Source: Cellulosimicrobium funkei
Lineage (GTDB): Bacteria > Actinomycetota > Actinomycetes > Actinomycetales > Cellulomonadaceae
Reading direction: 5' to 3'
Assembly (NCBI RefSeq): GCF_001019615.1
Contig: NZ_JNBQ01000017.1
Location: forward strand, 1-64,000
Length of the DNA: 64,000 bases
How positions within the stretch are numbered: position 1 is the first letter of the stretch; each line of letters opens with the position of its first letter. Positions 47,349 through 55,805 of this stretch are shown here, piece after piece. The notes under the pieces are model-generated. The model had not been told where the DNA came from, searched no databases, and worked only from the letters and a program-made list of their open reading frames with translations. Position numbers and translations under genes: made by a program.

Positions 47349-48916
47349 CGGGCCACCGCCCCGACCGTCGCGAGCGAGGCGACCAGGTCCGCGGCGTGCG
47401 CGTCGTCGCCGTCCTCGTCGCCCAGCAGCGCGTCGCGCTCGACGAGCGCCTGCGCGGTCGTGCGCACGAGGTCGAGCATGTGGCGCACGTCGGCGAGGGT
47501 GACCGTCGGGTTGAGGAGCGTGAGCTTGAGGCACGGGACGCCGTCGAGCACGGTCTTGGCGACGATCGCGCGCCCCGACTCGAAGAGCACGCGCCGCACG
47601 AGCGGGACGAGCCGGTCGGCGTGCTCCGCGGACAGGCCCGGCGGCTCGTAGCGGAACAGGACCGTGGAGAGGTCGGTGCGCCCGAGCACGCGCAGGTCGG
47701 GGTCGTGGGCGAGGTCGGCGTGCACCGCCGGGGCGAGGTCGCACACCGCGTCGACCATCGCACCGATCCCGTCGGGGCCGAGCGCGCGCAGCGTCGCCCA
47801 GAGCTTGAGCGCGTCGAAGCGCCGGGTCGTCTGGAGCGACACGTCGACCTGGTTGGGCTCGGCGTTCTCGCGCGGGTTGAGGTAGTCCGCGTGGTGGGCG
47901 ACGCGTTCCAGGTCGGCGCGGTCGCGCACGATCAGGGCGCTCGCGGACACGGGCTGGAAGAAGGCCTTGTGGTAGTCGACGGTCACCGACCGCGACCGCT
48001 CGATCCCGTCGAGCAGGTGCCGGCGCGTCGGGGACACGAGCAGCCCGCAGCCGTACGCGGCGTCGACGTGCAGCCACACGTCCGTCGCGTCGCACACGTC
48101 CGCGACCGCCGCGAGGGGGTCCACGCAGCCGCGGTCGGTCGTGCCCGCGGTCGCGACGACCGCCATGACGAGGTCGCCCGCCGCGCGCACCGCGCCGATC
48201 GCCGCCGCGAGCGCCACGGGGTCGAGGCGGCCGTCGGCGTCGGACGCGACGTGGACCACGGCGTCGTCGGCCAGGCCGAGCAGGAGGGCCGAGCGGGCCA
48301 CGCTGAAGTGGCTCGACGCGGCCGCGAGGACGCGCAGGCGCGGCAGCACGGCCGACCGCCCGGGTCCGCCCGCGCGGGCCGCGCGCTCGACGGCGCGTTC
48401 CCGGGCGAGGAAGAGCGCGTGCAGGTTGGACTGCGTGCCTCCGGAGGTGAGCACGCCGTCGCCGGCGGCGTACCCGACCCGGCGCGCGGTCCACGCGACG
48501 ACGCGGCGCTCCATGAGGGTCGCCACCGTCGACTGGTCGAACGTGTCGACGGACGTGTTGATCGCCGCGAGCATCGCCTCGGCGCCGACGGCGGGCAGCG
48601 CGACCGGGCAGTTGAGGTGGGCGGCGTACGCGGGGTCGTGGAACCACACGGCGTGGGTCGCGTAGAGGTCGGCTGCCTCGCGCAGCGCGGCGTCGGTGCC
48701 GAGGCCCGGGGCGTCGAGGTCGACCGCGTCGACGAGCTCCGCGAGGTGGGCGCGGCTCGCGCCCGACCAGGGCTGGGTGACCGCGGCCGCGCGCGCCGCG
48801 ACGTCGTCGACGACGGCGTGCAGGGTGCTCGCGTAGTCGCCCGCGGTCGCGCCCGTGAGCAGGGCCGGGGCGGTCGAGGTACCGTGCGCGGGCGCGACGG
48901 ATCGTGCTGAGAGCAT
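47345..48916 (-). CDS. desA: PLP-dependent lysine decarboxylase (DesA-like), first gene of siderophore operon
   Basis: A 523-residue group II decarboxylase. SGGTQSNLHALFLARE (about 155-170) contacts PLP phosphate, HVDAAYGCGLL carries the PLP aspartate, and SVTVDYHKAFFQPVSAS the Schiff-base lysine. It converts lysine to cadaverine, the first step of desferrioxamine biosynthesis. ATG 48916 is preceded by TTGGAG at seven bases and is preferred to an in-frame GTG at 48949. An IdeR/DmdR-type iron box at 48971-48991 lies 55 bp upstream. Confidence 0.92.
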   Translation of the reverse strand: MLSARSVAPAHGTSTAPALLTGATAGDYASTLHAVVDDVAARAAAVTQPWSGASRAHLAELVDAVDLDAPGLGTDAALREAADLYATHAVWFHDPAYAAHLNCPVALPAVGAEAMLAAINTSVDTFDQSTVATLMERRVVAWTARRVGYAAGDGVLTSGGTQSNLHALFLARERAVERAARAGGPGRSAVLPRLRVLAAASSHFSVARSALLLGLADDAVVHVASDADGRLDPVALAAAIGAVRAAGDLVMAVVATAGTTDRGCVDPLAAVADVCDATDVWLHVDAAYGCGLLVSPTRRHLLDGIERSRSVTVDYHKAFFQPVSASALIVRDRADLERVAHHADYLNPRENAEPNQVDVSLQTTRRFDALKLWATLRALGPDGIGAMVDAVCDLAPAVHADLAHDPDLRVLGRTDLSTVLFRYEPPGLSAEHADRLVPLVRRVLFESGRAIVAKTVLDGVPCLKLTLLNPTVTLADVRHMLDLVRTTAQALVERDALLGDEDGDDAHAADLVASLATVGAVAR

Positions 48917-48970
48917 GCGAGGCTCCAAGTACGGGGAGAGGACCGCCACGGATCGCAGCGGGACAACCTG

Positions 48971-48991
48971 AGGTTTGCCTTGCCTAACCTA
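48971..48991 (-). promoter_or_regulatory. IdeR/DmdR-type iron box of the des operon
   Basis: On the minus strand the sequence reads TAGGTTAGGCAAGGCAAACCT. The left half matches the consensus TTAGGTTAG exactly; the right half is weaker. Position just upstream of desA fits iron-dependent repression of the whole five-gene operon. Confidence 0.7.
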
Positions 48992-49100
48992 GCGCAGCGA
49001 CGGCGATCGTCAAGAGTGACCTGCGCCACGCCGCCGTGGACGCGCGGGCACCGCGGCGAGAGGATGGCACTCGCCCGTCCGTGGCTCCCGAGGAGGCCGT

Positions 49101-50777
49101 GTGGAACCGACCGTCGCGACGACCCGCCCCGCCATCGTCACCGTGGACGACGACCCCGGGGTCTCGCGCGCGGTCGCGCGCGACCTGCGCCGCCGCTACG
49201 GCGACCGGTACCGCATCGTGCGCGCCGAGTCGGGAGCCGAGACGCTCGACGCGCTGCGCGAGCTCGCGCTGCGGGGCGAGGACGTCGCCGTCGTGCTCGC
49301 CGACCACCGCATGCCCGGCATGACCGGCGTCGAGCTCCTCGAGCAGGCGATGGACCTCTTCCCCGCCGCCCGCCGCGTGCTGCTCACCGCCTACGCGGAC
49401 ACCGAGGCCGCGATCGAGGCGATCAACGTCGTCGACCTCGACTACTACCTGCTCAAGCCGTGGGACCCGCCCGAGGAGAAGCTCTACCCCGTCGTGGACG
49501 CCCAGCTCGAGGCGTGGTCCGCCACCGACCGACGCCGGCCGGCCGAGACGGTCGTCGTCGGGCACCGGTGGTCGGCGCGGTCGTCGCAGGTGCGCGAGTT
49601 CCTCGCGCGCAACCGCGTGCCCTACCGCTGGTACCCGTCGGAGTCCGCCGAGGGCGCGCGGTTGCTCACCGCCGCGCAGACCGACGGCGAGGCCCTCCCC
49701 CTCGTGGTGACGCCGGAGGGCGAGGCGCTCGTCGCGCCCGACGACGCGACGCTCGCCGAGCGCGTCGGGCTCGCCACGCGGCCCGCGGCCGACTTCTACG
49801 ACCTCGTCGTCGTCGGCGGCGGCCCCGCCGGCCTGAGCGCCGCGCTCTACGGGGCGTCCGAGGGGCTGCGGACGGTGCTCGTCGAGCGCACGGCCACGGG
49901 CGGGCAGGCCGGGCAGAGCTCGCGCATCGACAACTACCTCGGCTTCCCCGACGGGATCTCCGGCGCGCAGCTCGCCGAGCGCGCGCGGCGCCAGGCCGTG
50001 CGGTTCGGTGCGGAGATCGTCACGACGCGCGACGCGGTCGAGCTCGACGTCGACGGCCCGGCACGCAGCGTGCGCTTCCCCGACGGCACGTCGATCGACG
50101 CGCACACCGTCATCCTCGCCTCGGGCGTGTCCTACCGGCTGCTCGACGGCCCCGGGCTCGGCGACCTCGTGGGGCGCGGCGTGTTCTACGGGTCGGCGCT
50201 CACGGAGGCCTCGGCCTGCCACGACCAGGAGGTGTACGTCGTCGGCGGCGCGAACTCCGCGGGGCAGGCGGCGCTCTACCTGGCCCGCGAGGCCAAGCGG
50301 GTCACGCTCGTGATCCGCGGCGACTCCCTCGCCCGCTCGATGTCGTCCTACCTCGTCGAGCAGGTCGAGGCCCACCCGCGGGTGCGCGTCCTGACCCGCA
50401 CGGAGGTCGTCTCCGCGTCGGGGGACGGCCACCTGGAGCACCTCGAGCTGCACGACCTCGACACCGGCGGGACCACGCGCGTCGAGTGCGGGTGGGCGTT
50501 CGTGTTCATCGGCGCCGCACCCCGCACCGACTGGCTCGACGGCGTCGTCGCGCGCGACCCGCGCGGGTACGTCCTCGCCGGGCCCGACCTGCTGCGCGAC
50601 GGCGCCCCGCCCGCCGGGTGGACGCTCGACCGCCCGCCGTACCACCTCGAGACGTCCGTGCCCGGCGTGTTCGCCGCCGGCGACGTGCGCTCGGAGTCCG
50701 CCAAGCGCGTCGCGTCCGCCGTGGGCGAGGGCGCCATGGCCGTCATGCTCGTGCACCGCTACCTCGAACAGCTCTGA
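49101..50777 (+). CDS. Receiver domain fused to a thioredoxin reductase-like flavoprotein
   Basis: A 558-residue three-part protein. Residues about 10-140 are a response-regulator receiver with acid pocket DDD (16-18), phosphoacceptor Asp68 in VLADHRMPG and Lys119 in LLKPW. Residues about 148-225 look like a thioredoxin/glutaredoxin fold without a CxxC pair. Residues about 233-555 are a TrxB-like FAD/NADPH module (DLVVVGGGPAGLSAALYG, VYVVGGANSAGQAALYLA, SVPGVFAAGDVRSE). The disulfide site that reads CATC in TrxB is replaced (VFYGSALTEAS), so it cannot reduce thioredoxin the usual way. It precedes a cNMP-binding kinase gene by 51 bp and is probably its output partner. RBS GAGGAGG; GTG start. 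Confidence 0.9.
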   Translation: MEPTVATTRPAIVTVDDDPGVSRAVARDLRRRYGDRYRIVRAESGAETLDALRELALRGEDVAVVLADHRMPGMTGVELLEQAMDLFPAARRVLLTAYADTEAAIEAINVVDLDYYLLKPWDPPEEKLYPVVDAQLEAWSATDRRRPAETVVVGHRWSARSSQVREFLARNRVPYRWYPSESAEGARLLTAAQTDGEALPLVVTPEGEALVAPDDATLAERVGLATRPAADFYDLVVVGGGPAGLSAALYGASEGLRTVLVERTATGGQAGQSSRIDNYLGFPDGISGAQLAERARRQAVRFGAEIVTTRDAVELDVDGPARSVRFPDGTSIDAHTVILASGVSYRLLDGPGLGDLVGRGVFYGSALTEASACHDQEVYVVGGANSAGQAALYLAREAKRVTLVIRGDSLARSMSSYLVEQVEAHPRVRVLTRTEVVSASGDGHLEHLELHDLDTGGTTRVECGWAFVFIGAAPRTDWLDGVVARDPRGYVLAGPDLLRDGAPPAGWTLDRPPYHLETSVPGVFAAGDVRSESAKRVASAVGEGAMAVMLVHRYLEQL

Positions 50778-50828
50778 CCGCCCCGTCCCACGCGACACAG
50801 CCCCGACCCGAGACCCGGAGGCGACACC

Positions 50829-52352
50829 GTGACCAGCACCGAGGACCCCACCACGACCCCGCCCACCCCGGGCGCCTCCGCTGCGGCGGCCGCCCGCGGG
50901 TGGCTGCCGTGCGACGTCGACGAGCTGCGCGCGACGTTCCTCTTCGAGCACCTCACCGACGACCAGCTCGCCTGGCTGTGCGCCACCGGCCACGTCGAGC
51001 GCCACGACGCGGGCTGGCTGTTCCACGAGGGCACGCCCGCCGAGGCGTTCTACGTCCTGCTCGACGGCGGCGTCGCGCTCTACCGGCGCGTCGGCGAGGA
51101 CGAGGTCGAGGTCTCGCGCACGCACCAGGTCGGCGTCTACATGGGCGCGTGGAACGCGTACCTCGGCGACCGACTCCCCCAGACCTACCTGCACTCGGCG
51201 CGCGCCCTGGAGCCCTCGCGCCTCTTCGTCCTCGAGGCGCACGACTTCGCCAAGCTCATGACGGAGTGGTTCCCCATGGCCGTGCACCTGCTCGAGGGCG
51301 TGTTCTGGGGCACGCGCGACGCGCAGCAGCTCGTCGGGCAGCGCGAGCGGCTGCTCGCCCTCGGGTCGCTCTCCGCGGGCCTGACGCACGAGCTCAACAA
51401 CCCCGCCGCGGCCGCGGTCCGCGCGACCGGGACGCTGCGCGAGCGCGTCGCGGCCATGCGGCACAAGCTCGCGCTCATCGCCGACGGCCCCTACGACCGC
51501 GCCACCCTCGCCGAGCTCATCCGGCTCCAGGAGGAGGCGCTCGAACGCTACGCGGACACTCGCACGGCGGACGCCGTCGGCGCGCTGGAGACGTCCGACC
51601 TCGAGGACCGCCTCACCGACTGGCTCGACGACCACGGCCTGCCCGAGGGCTGGCGCGTGTCGCCCGCGCTCGTCCAGGCCGGGATCGACGAACCGTGGCT
51701 CGACCGCGTCGCCGAGCGCGTCGACGCCGGTGCGCTCACCGGCGCGGTGAGCTGGCTCGCGTACACGATCGAGACCGAGCAGCTCATGGCCGAGATCGAG
51801 GACGCGACCGTGCGCATCTCCACGCTCGTCGGCGCGGCGCGCCAGTACTCCCAGCTCGACCGCGCGCCCTTCCGGCCGGTCGACCTGCACGAGCTCCTGG
51901 ACTCGACCCTGACGATGCTCGACCACGCGCTCGCGGGCGTCGAGGTCGTGCGCCGCTACGACACGACCCTGCCGCCCGTGCCCGTCTACGCGGCCGAGCT
52001 CAACCAGGTGTGGACCAACCTCGTCGAGAACGCCGCGCAGGCGATGGGCGGGTCCGGCACGCTCACGGTCACGACCCGCCGCGCCGACGACCGCGCCGAG
52101 GTCGAGATCGCCGACACGGGCCCCGGCATCCCCGACGACGTGCGCCCCCGGATCTTCGAGCCGTTCTTCACGACCAAGCCCGTCGGGCAGGGAACCGGGC
52201 TCGGCCTCGACATCTCGTGGCGGATCGTCGTCAACAAGCACCACGGCGACCTCACGGTGACGTCCGTGCCCGGCGACACGCGGTTCGTCGTGCACCTGCC
52301 GCTCGAGCCCGCGCAGACCCCGCCGCAGCCCGCGCAGACCCCGCGGCCGTGA
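50829..52352 (+). CDS. Cyclic nucleotide-binding-like sensor histidine kinase
   Basis: A 507-residue soluble protein. Residues about 32-150 form a CRP-like beta barrel (LFEHLTDDQLAWLCATGHVERHDAGWLFHEGTPAEAFYVLLDGGVALYR). LSAGLTHELNNPAAA (His187) is the H-box. NQVWTNLVENAAQAM, ADTGPGIPD and GQGTGLGL are the N, G1 and G2 boxes of a HATPase_c domain. It lacks membrane helices, so the signal is cytoplasmic. Its likely partner is the receiver domain of the flavoprotein encoded upstream. GTG 50829 follows GGAGGC by seven bases. Its stop overlaps the ltrA GTG. Confidence 0.9.
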   Translation: MTSTEDPTTTPPTPGASAAAAARGWLPCDVDELRATFLFEHLTDDQLAWLCATGHVERHDAGWLFHEGTPAEAFYVLLDGGVALYRRVGEDEVEVSRTHQVGVYMGAWNAYLGDRLPQTYLHSARALEPSRLFVLEAHDFAKLMTEWFPMAVHLLEGVFWGTRDAQQLVGQRERLLALGSLSAGLTHELNNPAAAAVRATGTLRERVAAMRHKLALIADGPYDRATLAELIRLQEEALERYADTRTADAVGALETSDLEDRLTDWLDDHGLPEGWRVSPALVQAGIDEPWLDRVAERVDAGALTGAVSWLAYTIETEQLMAEIEDATVRISTLVGAARQYSQLDRAPFRPVDLHELLDSTLTMLDHALAGVEVVRRYDTTLPPVPVYAAELNQVWTNLVENAAQAMGGSGTLTVTTRRADDRAEVEIADTGPGIPDDVRPRIFEPFFTTKPVGQGTGLGLDISWRIVVNKHHGDLTVTSVPGDTRFVVHLPLEPAQTPPQPAQTPRP

Positions 52353-53683
52353 CAGCCCCCGCGCCCGCCGCGGGGACGTCGCCCGTCGGGGAGGAGCGCC
52401 ACGCGTCGTGGCTCGAGCTCTTCTTCGACCTCGTCGTCGTCGCGGGCATCGGCATGCTCGCCCACCTGCTCCAGGAGGACCACGACCTCGGCGGGCTCGC
52501 CCTCTACGTCGTCGCGTACACGGCGTTCTGGCTCGTGTGGGCGTGCTTCACCACGTACGGGAACGTCGCGGGCGAGGGCGCCCGGGCGCTGCCGATCCTC
52601 GCCGGGATGGCCGCGCTCGCCGTGATGATCGCCGCGGTGCCGGGCATCCACGACGAGCACGCGCAGGCGTTCGCCGTCGCGTACGTGGTGGGCCGCCTCG
52701 TCGCGGCGCGACCCTGGCGCCGCACGACCGTCGTCGTCGACCTGCCCGTGGTGCAGGCGCTGACCGGCGTCGTGCCGTGGATCGTGTCGTGGTGGTTCGA
52801 CGGCCAGACCCGGTACACGCTGTGGGCCGTCGGCCTCGGGATCGACCTCCTCCTGCTGCTCACCCTCTCGGGCGAGCGCCTCGTGCAGCGAGCCCAGGAG
52901 CGCCTCGACGAGGTCCGCGAGCGCCGGGGTCGTGGACGCGGCGGCCGACGCGACCGCAAGGGGAGCGCCGCCCGGGGACGTTCGGGGCGCGCGCCCGCGG
53001 GGCATACCCACGAGGAGCGCGGCCGCGGCGGACGGCGCGGCGCAGGAGGCCCGGCGGATGCTCGGGGACCCGAGGTGCCGACGACGGTCGACGCGGCCGT
53101 GAGCGACGTCCCGCACCTCGGCGAACGGCTGGGCCTGTTCGTCATCATCGTGCTCGGCGAGGGCCTCATCCAGGCGATCGACGCCGCGAGCGAGGCCGAG
53201 TGGGACCGCACGCTCCTCGTCGCCGGAGCCGGGGCGTTCACGCTGCTGGTGGGTCTGTGGGCCCTCACCGTGCGGTCGGGCTACGCGGGCGTCGCGCTGC
53301 TGCGTCCCGCCGGGGTGCCGCCGCGGTCGGCGTGGTTCCTGCACCTGGTGACCACCGGGGCGCTCGCGACGCTCGCGGGCGCGCTCGGGGGCGTCCTGGA
53401 CCGTCCGGCGCGCGCGCTCGACCCCGGCGAGCTCGCGCTGCTCGTCGGCGCGTTCGCCGTGCACGGGCTCGTGTCCGCGGGGGTGCACGCGGTGCTGCAC
53501 GACGCGCGCACCGCCGTCCTGCTCGCCGTCCCGGTCGTGGCCGCCGGCGCGGTCGCGTGGCTCGCCGGCGGGACGATCTCGGCCGCCGGCCTGGTCTGGG
53601 TGCTGTCGGGTGCGCTGCTGGTACAGCTCGCCCTCGCCGGCCGGCCCCGCGCGGCGCGCGCCCCGGCCGGGGCGGGCACCTGA
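52349..53683 (+). CDS. Low-temperature-requirement A (LtrA) family membrane protein
   Basis: A 444-residue polytopic protein. EERHASWLELFFDLVVVAGIGMLAHLL is the LtrA N-terminal signature, and ERLGLFVIIVLGEGLIQAIDAA the second. About ten helices are predicted, split by an Arg/Gly-rich cytoplasmic loop of about 65 residues (about 185-250) that is unusual for the family. LtrA function is unknown. Co-translation (GTGA overlap) with the kinase suggests LtrA belongs to this signalling operon, perhaps as a membrane anchor or target. Confidence 0.87.
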   Translation: MTAPAPAAGTSPVGEERHASWLELFFDLVVVAGIGMLAHLLQEDHDLGGLALYVVAYTAFWLVWACFTTYGNVAGEGARALPILAGMAALAVMIAAVPGIHDEHAQAFAVAYVVGRLVAARPWRRTTVVVDLPVVQALTGVVPWIVSWWFDGQTRYTLWAVGLGIDLLLLLTLSGERLVQRAQERLDEVRERRGRGRGGRRDRKGSAARGRSGRAPAGHTHEERGRGGRRGAGGPADARGPEVPTTVDAAVSDVPHLGERLGLFVIIVLGEGLIQAIDAASEAEWDRTLLVAGAGAFTLLVGLWALTVRSGYAGVALLRPAGVPPRSAWFLHLVTTGALATLAGALGGVLDRPARALDPGELALLVGAFAVHGLVSAGVHAVLHDARTAVLLAVPVVAAGAVAWLAGGTISAAGLVWVLSGALLVQLALAGRPRAARAPAGAGT

Positions 53684-53710
53684 CGCCGGCGACCTGCCCG
53701 GGCAAAACCG

Positions 53711-53739
53711 TGGACGTCGGACGATCGCGGGCATAGCCT
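53711..53739 (+). promoter_or_regulatory. Promoter of the HNH leader transcript
   Basis: TGGACG (53711-53716) and TAGCCT (53734-53739) are spaced 17 bp. Transcription would begin near 53746, about 240 bp before the HNH gene, giving a long leader. Confidence 0.45.
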
Positions 53740-53743
53740 CGTG

Positions 53744-53929
53744 GCGTCCGGTCGAACCCGCCCGGACGCTCGACCATGACGACCGGTGAAGGGGAGGTGG
53801 ACCCGCGTGCTGCACCAGTGGTCCACCGACCCGTCCCGAAGGGCGCTCCTCAGGTAGACGACGTACGTCGTCCACCCGAAGAGCCGTCCTGGGGCACCGT
53901 CCTGGGGCGGCTCTCGTCGTCCTCCCCAG
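53744..53929 (+). ncRNA. Structured 5' leader upstream of HNH gene (candidate attenuator)
   Basis: Four hairpins are visible: 53744-53751 with 53762-53769 (8 bp); 53796-53802 with 53821-53827 (7 bp); 53857-53862 with 53867-53872 (6 bp, GTAC loop, extended by GGT/ACC); and AGAGCCG/CGGCTCT (53880-53886 with 53908-53914). Duplicated elements allow rival pairings: GTCGTCC occurs at 53867 and 53916, and CTGGGG at 53889 and 53902 can pair with CCCCAG at 53924-53929. A 16-codon upstream frame overlaps the second and third hairpins. It matches no riboswitch class I know. Confidence 0.5.
53807..53857 (+). CDS. Upstream 16-residue leader peptide
   Basis: A GTG-started frame encoding MLHQWSTDPSRRALLR, preceded nine bases upstream by GGGGAGG (53791-53797). 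It uses the rare codons CGA and AGG (twice) near its end, and its TAG stop sits on the left arm of the third leader hairpin. These traits suit ribosome-stalling control of the HNH gene 127 bp downstream. Expression is not proven; the frame is short. Confidence 0.4.
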   Translation: MLHQWSTDPSRRALLR

Positions 53930-53983
53930 TTCGGGCCCCACGTCACGGCCGCCACGGCCACCGACACGACAGGAGGCGCGACG

Positions 53984-54457
53984 ATGAGCGAGGTGGTCAT
54001 CTACAACCTCGGCGGCAGCCAGGAGCTCGGCCGCGTGTCGTTGCGCCACGCGATCCGCATGCTGCACCGGCGCGTCGCCGAGGTGCTCGAGGCCGTCGAG
54101 GGCGAGACGTTCGGCCCGTACCAGCGGCCGCGCTCGGTCGCGCTCGTGCGGTACGTGCACGCGCGGTGGGTGTACGAGCGCCAGGGTCGCGTGCCGTACT
54201 CGCGCGCGGCGCTGCTGCGCCGCGACCGGTACCGCTGCGCGTACTGCGGCGGGACGGCGACGACCATGGACCACGTGGTCCCGCGCTGCCAGGGCGGGAC
54301 CACGACGTGGCTCAACGCCGTCGCCGCGTGCGAGCCGTGCAACGCGACCAAGGGCGGCCGCACCCCCGAGCAGGCCGGTCTGCGGATGCTCAGACGCCCG
54401 TTCGAGCCCACGTTCCGCGACATCTACCCGTCGGCGCCCGCCCCGCGCAGACGCTGA
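53984..54457 (+). CDS. HNH endonuclease
   Basis: A 157-residue protein. The C-terminal half is an HNH nuclease with a zinc knuckle: RDRYRCAYCGG (about 82-92), then TMDHVVPRCQGGTTTWLNAVAACEPCNATKGGRTPEQAG (about 96-134), where Asp-His-Val and the Asn before the second CxxC are the active-site/finger residues. The N-terminal about 75 residues form an unknown mixed domain. It is chromosomal and not near phage or restriction genes; this solo form is widely conserved in actinobacteria. AGGAGG at 53971 is its ribosome-binding site, and a structured leader precedes it. Confidence 0.9.
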   Translation: MSEVVIYNLGGSQELGRVSLRHAIRMLHRRVAEVLEAVEGETFGPYQRPRSVALVRYVHARWVYERQGRVPYSRAALLRRDRYRCAYCGGTATTMDHVVPRCQGGTTTWLNAVAACEPCNATKGGRTPEQAGLRMLRRPFEPTFRDIYPSAPAPRRR

Positions 54458-54497
54458 CGGGTCCGCCGACCTGCGCTGCGGTCGGCTCCCCAGGCCG

Positions 54498-54526
54498 CCC
54501 GGCCGGTGGCGGTGACACCGGCCGGG
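54498..54526 (+). terminator. HNH gene terminator hairpin
   Basis: A perfect 11-bp stem (54498-54508 with 54516-54526), loop 7, followed by CTTCCCT, 41 bp after the HNH stop. Confidence 0.7.
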
Positions 54527-54665
54527 CTTCCCTACGCCTGCGCCCTGCCTCCCGGGGCGCGACGCCGTCGACCGTCCGGGACCGGGCGGCGCGCCCTCCC
54601 TCCCGATAGAGCCGGTCCGCGTCTCGCACCCACCCCGGGTCCCGGACCGCGCGAGGGAGACCACG

Positions 54666-55805
54666 ATGGCGAGGTTCCGGATCGGGACGTTCAACGTCGA
54701 GAACCTGTTCGAACGCCCGCGCGCGATGGCGGGCCCGCTCACCGGCGGCAACCCGGTCCTCGCGGCGCACGCCCGGGTCAACGCGCTCGTCGCCGAGGAG
54801 CAGTACGGGCCGGACGTGCGGGCGGAGATCCTGCAGCACCTGGAGACCCTGGGCCTGCTGCGCTCCGACTCCGCGGCGCTCGCGGTGCTGCGCCAGGTGC
54901 GCGGCCGGCTCGTGCGTCGCACGGGCTCGCAGGCGGCGGGCACCGCGCGCACCGAGGTCGTCGCCACCGGGCGCGGCGACTGGGTCGGCTGGGTCGACCT
55001 CGTCAAGGACCGGGTCGACGAGCTCGCCATGACGCACACGGCGCGCGTCGTCGCCGACGTCGACGCCGACGTCCTGGCCGTCGTCGAGGCCGAGAGCCGG
55101 GTCGCGCTCAAGCACTTCACCGACGCGGGAGTCGTCACGCGCGCCGGTCGCCCGGTCTACCCCCACGTCATGGTCATCGACGGCAACGACGACCGCGGGA
55201 TCGACGTCGGGCTGCTCACGACGCGCCCGTACCGGATCGGGACCGTGCGCTCGCACGTCGACGACCGCGACTCGCGCGGGCGCCTGGTGTTCGGGCGCGA
55301 CTGCCCGGAGTACGTCGTCGAGCTGCCCGGCGGCGGCACGCTCACCGTGCTGGTCAACCACTTCAAGTCCAAGGGCTACGGCACGCAGGCCGAGTCCGAC
55401 GCGACCCGGCGCCGCCAGGCGACCCGCACCGCCGCGATCTACGCCGCGCTGCGCGCCCGCGGCGAGGAGAACGTCGTGGTCGTGGGCGACCTCAACGACA
55501 CCCCGTCGTCCACCCCGCTGCGGCCGCTGCTCGAGGGGACCGACCTGCGCGACGTGAGCGAGCACCCGGCGTTCCGCGGCGACGGGAGGCCGGGCACGTA
55601 CGGCAACGGGACCGCGGGCCAGAAGATCGACTACGTGCTGCTGTCCCCCGCGCTGTTCGACCGCACCGTCGGCGGGTCGGTGTTCCGCATGGGCGTGTGG
55701 GGCGGCACGAAGGGCACGCTGTTCCCCCACTACGACACGATGACGTCGGCGACGCACGCCGCCTCCGACCACGCCGCGCTCTACGCCGACGTGGACCTCG
55801 CCTGA
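54666..55805 (+). CDS. Endonuclease/exonuclease/phosphatase-family protein
   Basis: A 379-residue EEP-fold hydrolase: FRIGTFNVENLFERP (metal Asn), VLAVVEAESRVALKHF (metal Glu), DRGIDVGLLTTRPY, TVLVNHFKSKGYG, VVVVGDLNDTPSS (Asp-x-Asn) and SATHAASDHAALYADV (Ser-Asp-His). No signal peptide, so a cytoplasmic nuclease or phosphodiesterase is likely. Substrate unknown. Residues about 30-110 are a helical insert absent from small EEP nucleases. A GAGGGAGA sequence precedes the ATG. Its end overlaps the convergent kinase gene by 25 bp. Confidence 0.88.
   Translation: MARFRIGTFNVENLFERPRAMAGPLTGGNPVLAAHARVNALVAEEQYGPDVRAEILQHLETLGLLRSDSAALAVLRQVRGRLVRRTGSQAAGTARTEVVATGRGDWVGWVDLVKDRVDELAMTHTARVVADVDADVLAVVEAESRVALKHFTDAGVVTRAGRPVYPHVMVIDGNDDRGIDVGLLTTRPYRIGTVRSHVDDRDSRGRLVFGRDCPEYVVELPGGGTLTVLVNHFKSKGYGTQAESDATRRRQATRTAAIYAALRARGEENVVVVGDLNDTPSSTPLRPLLEGTDLRDVSEHPAFRGDGRPGTYGNGTAGQKIDYVLLSPALFDRTVGGSVFRMGVWGGTKGTLFPHYDTMTSATHAASDHAALYADVDLA

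Noticed and set aside
53984-54457. HNH gene plus structured leader as an IsrB/HEARO-type RNA-guided system
   Set aside because: The protein is only 157 residues and lacks RuvC and other IsrB domains; the leader has a uORF and does not resemble HEARO RNA.
53776-54609. A 277-codon frame over the HNH leader and gene
   Set aside because: Its translation in the HNH region is off-frame and basic; the leader part overlaps strong hairpins and the short uORF explains the region better.
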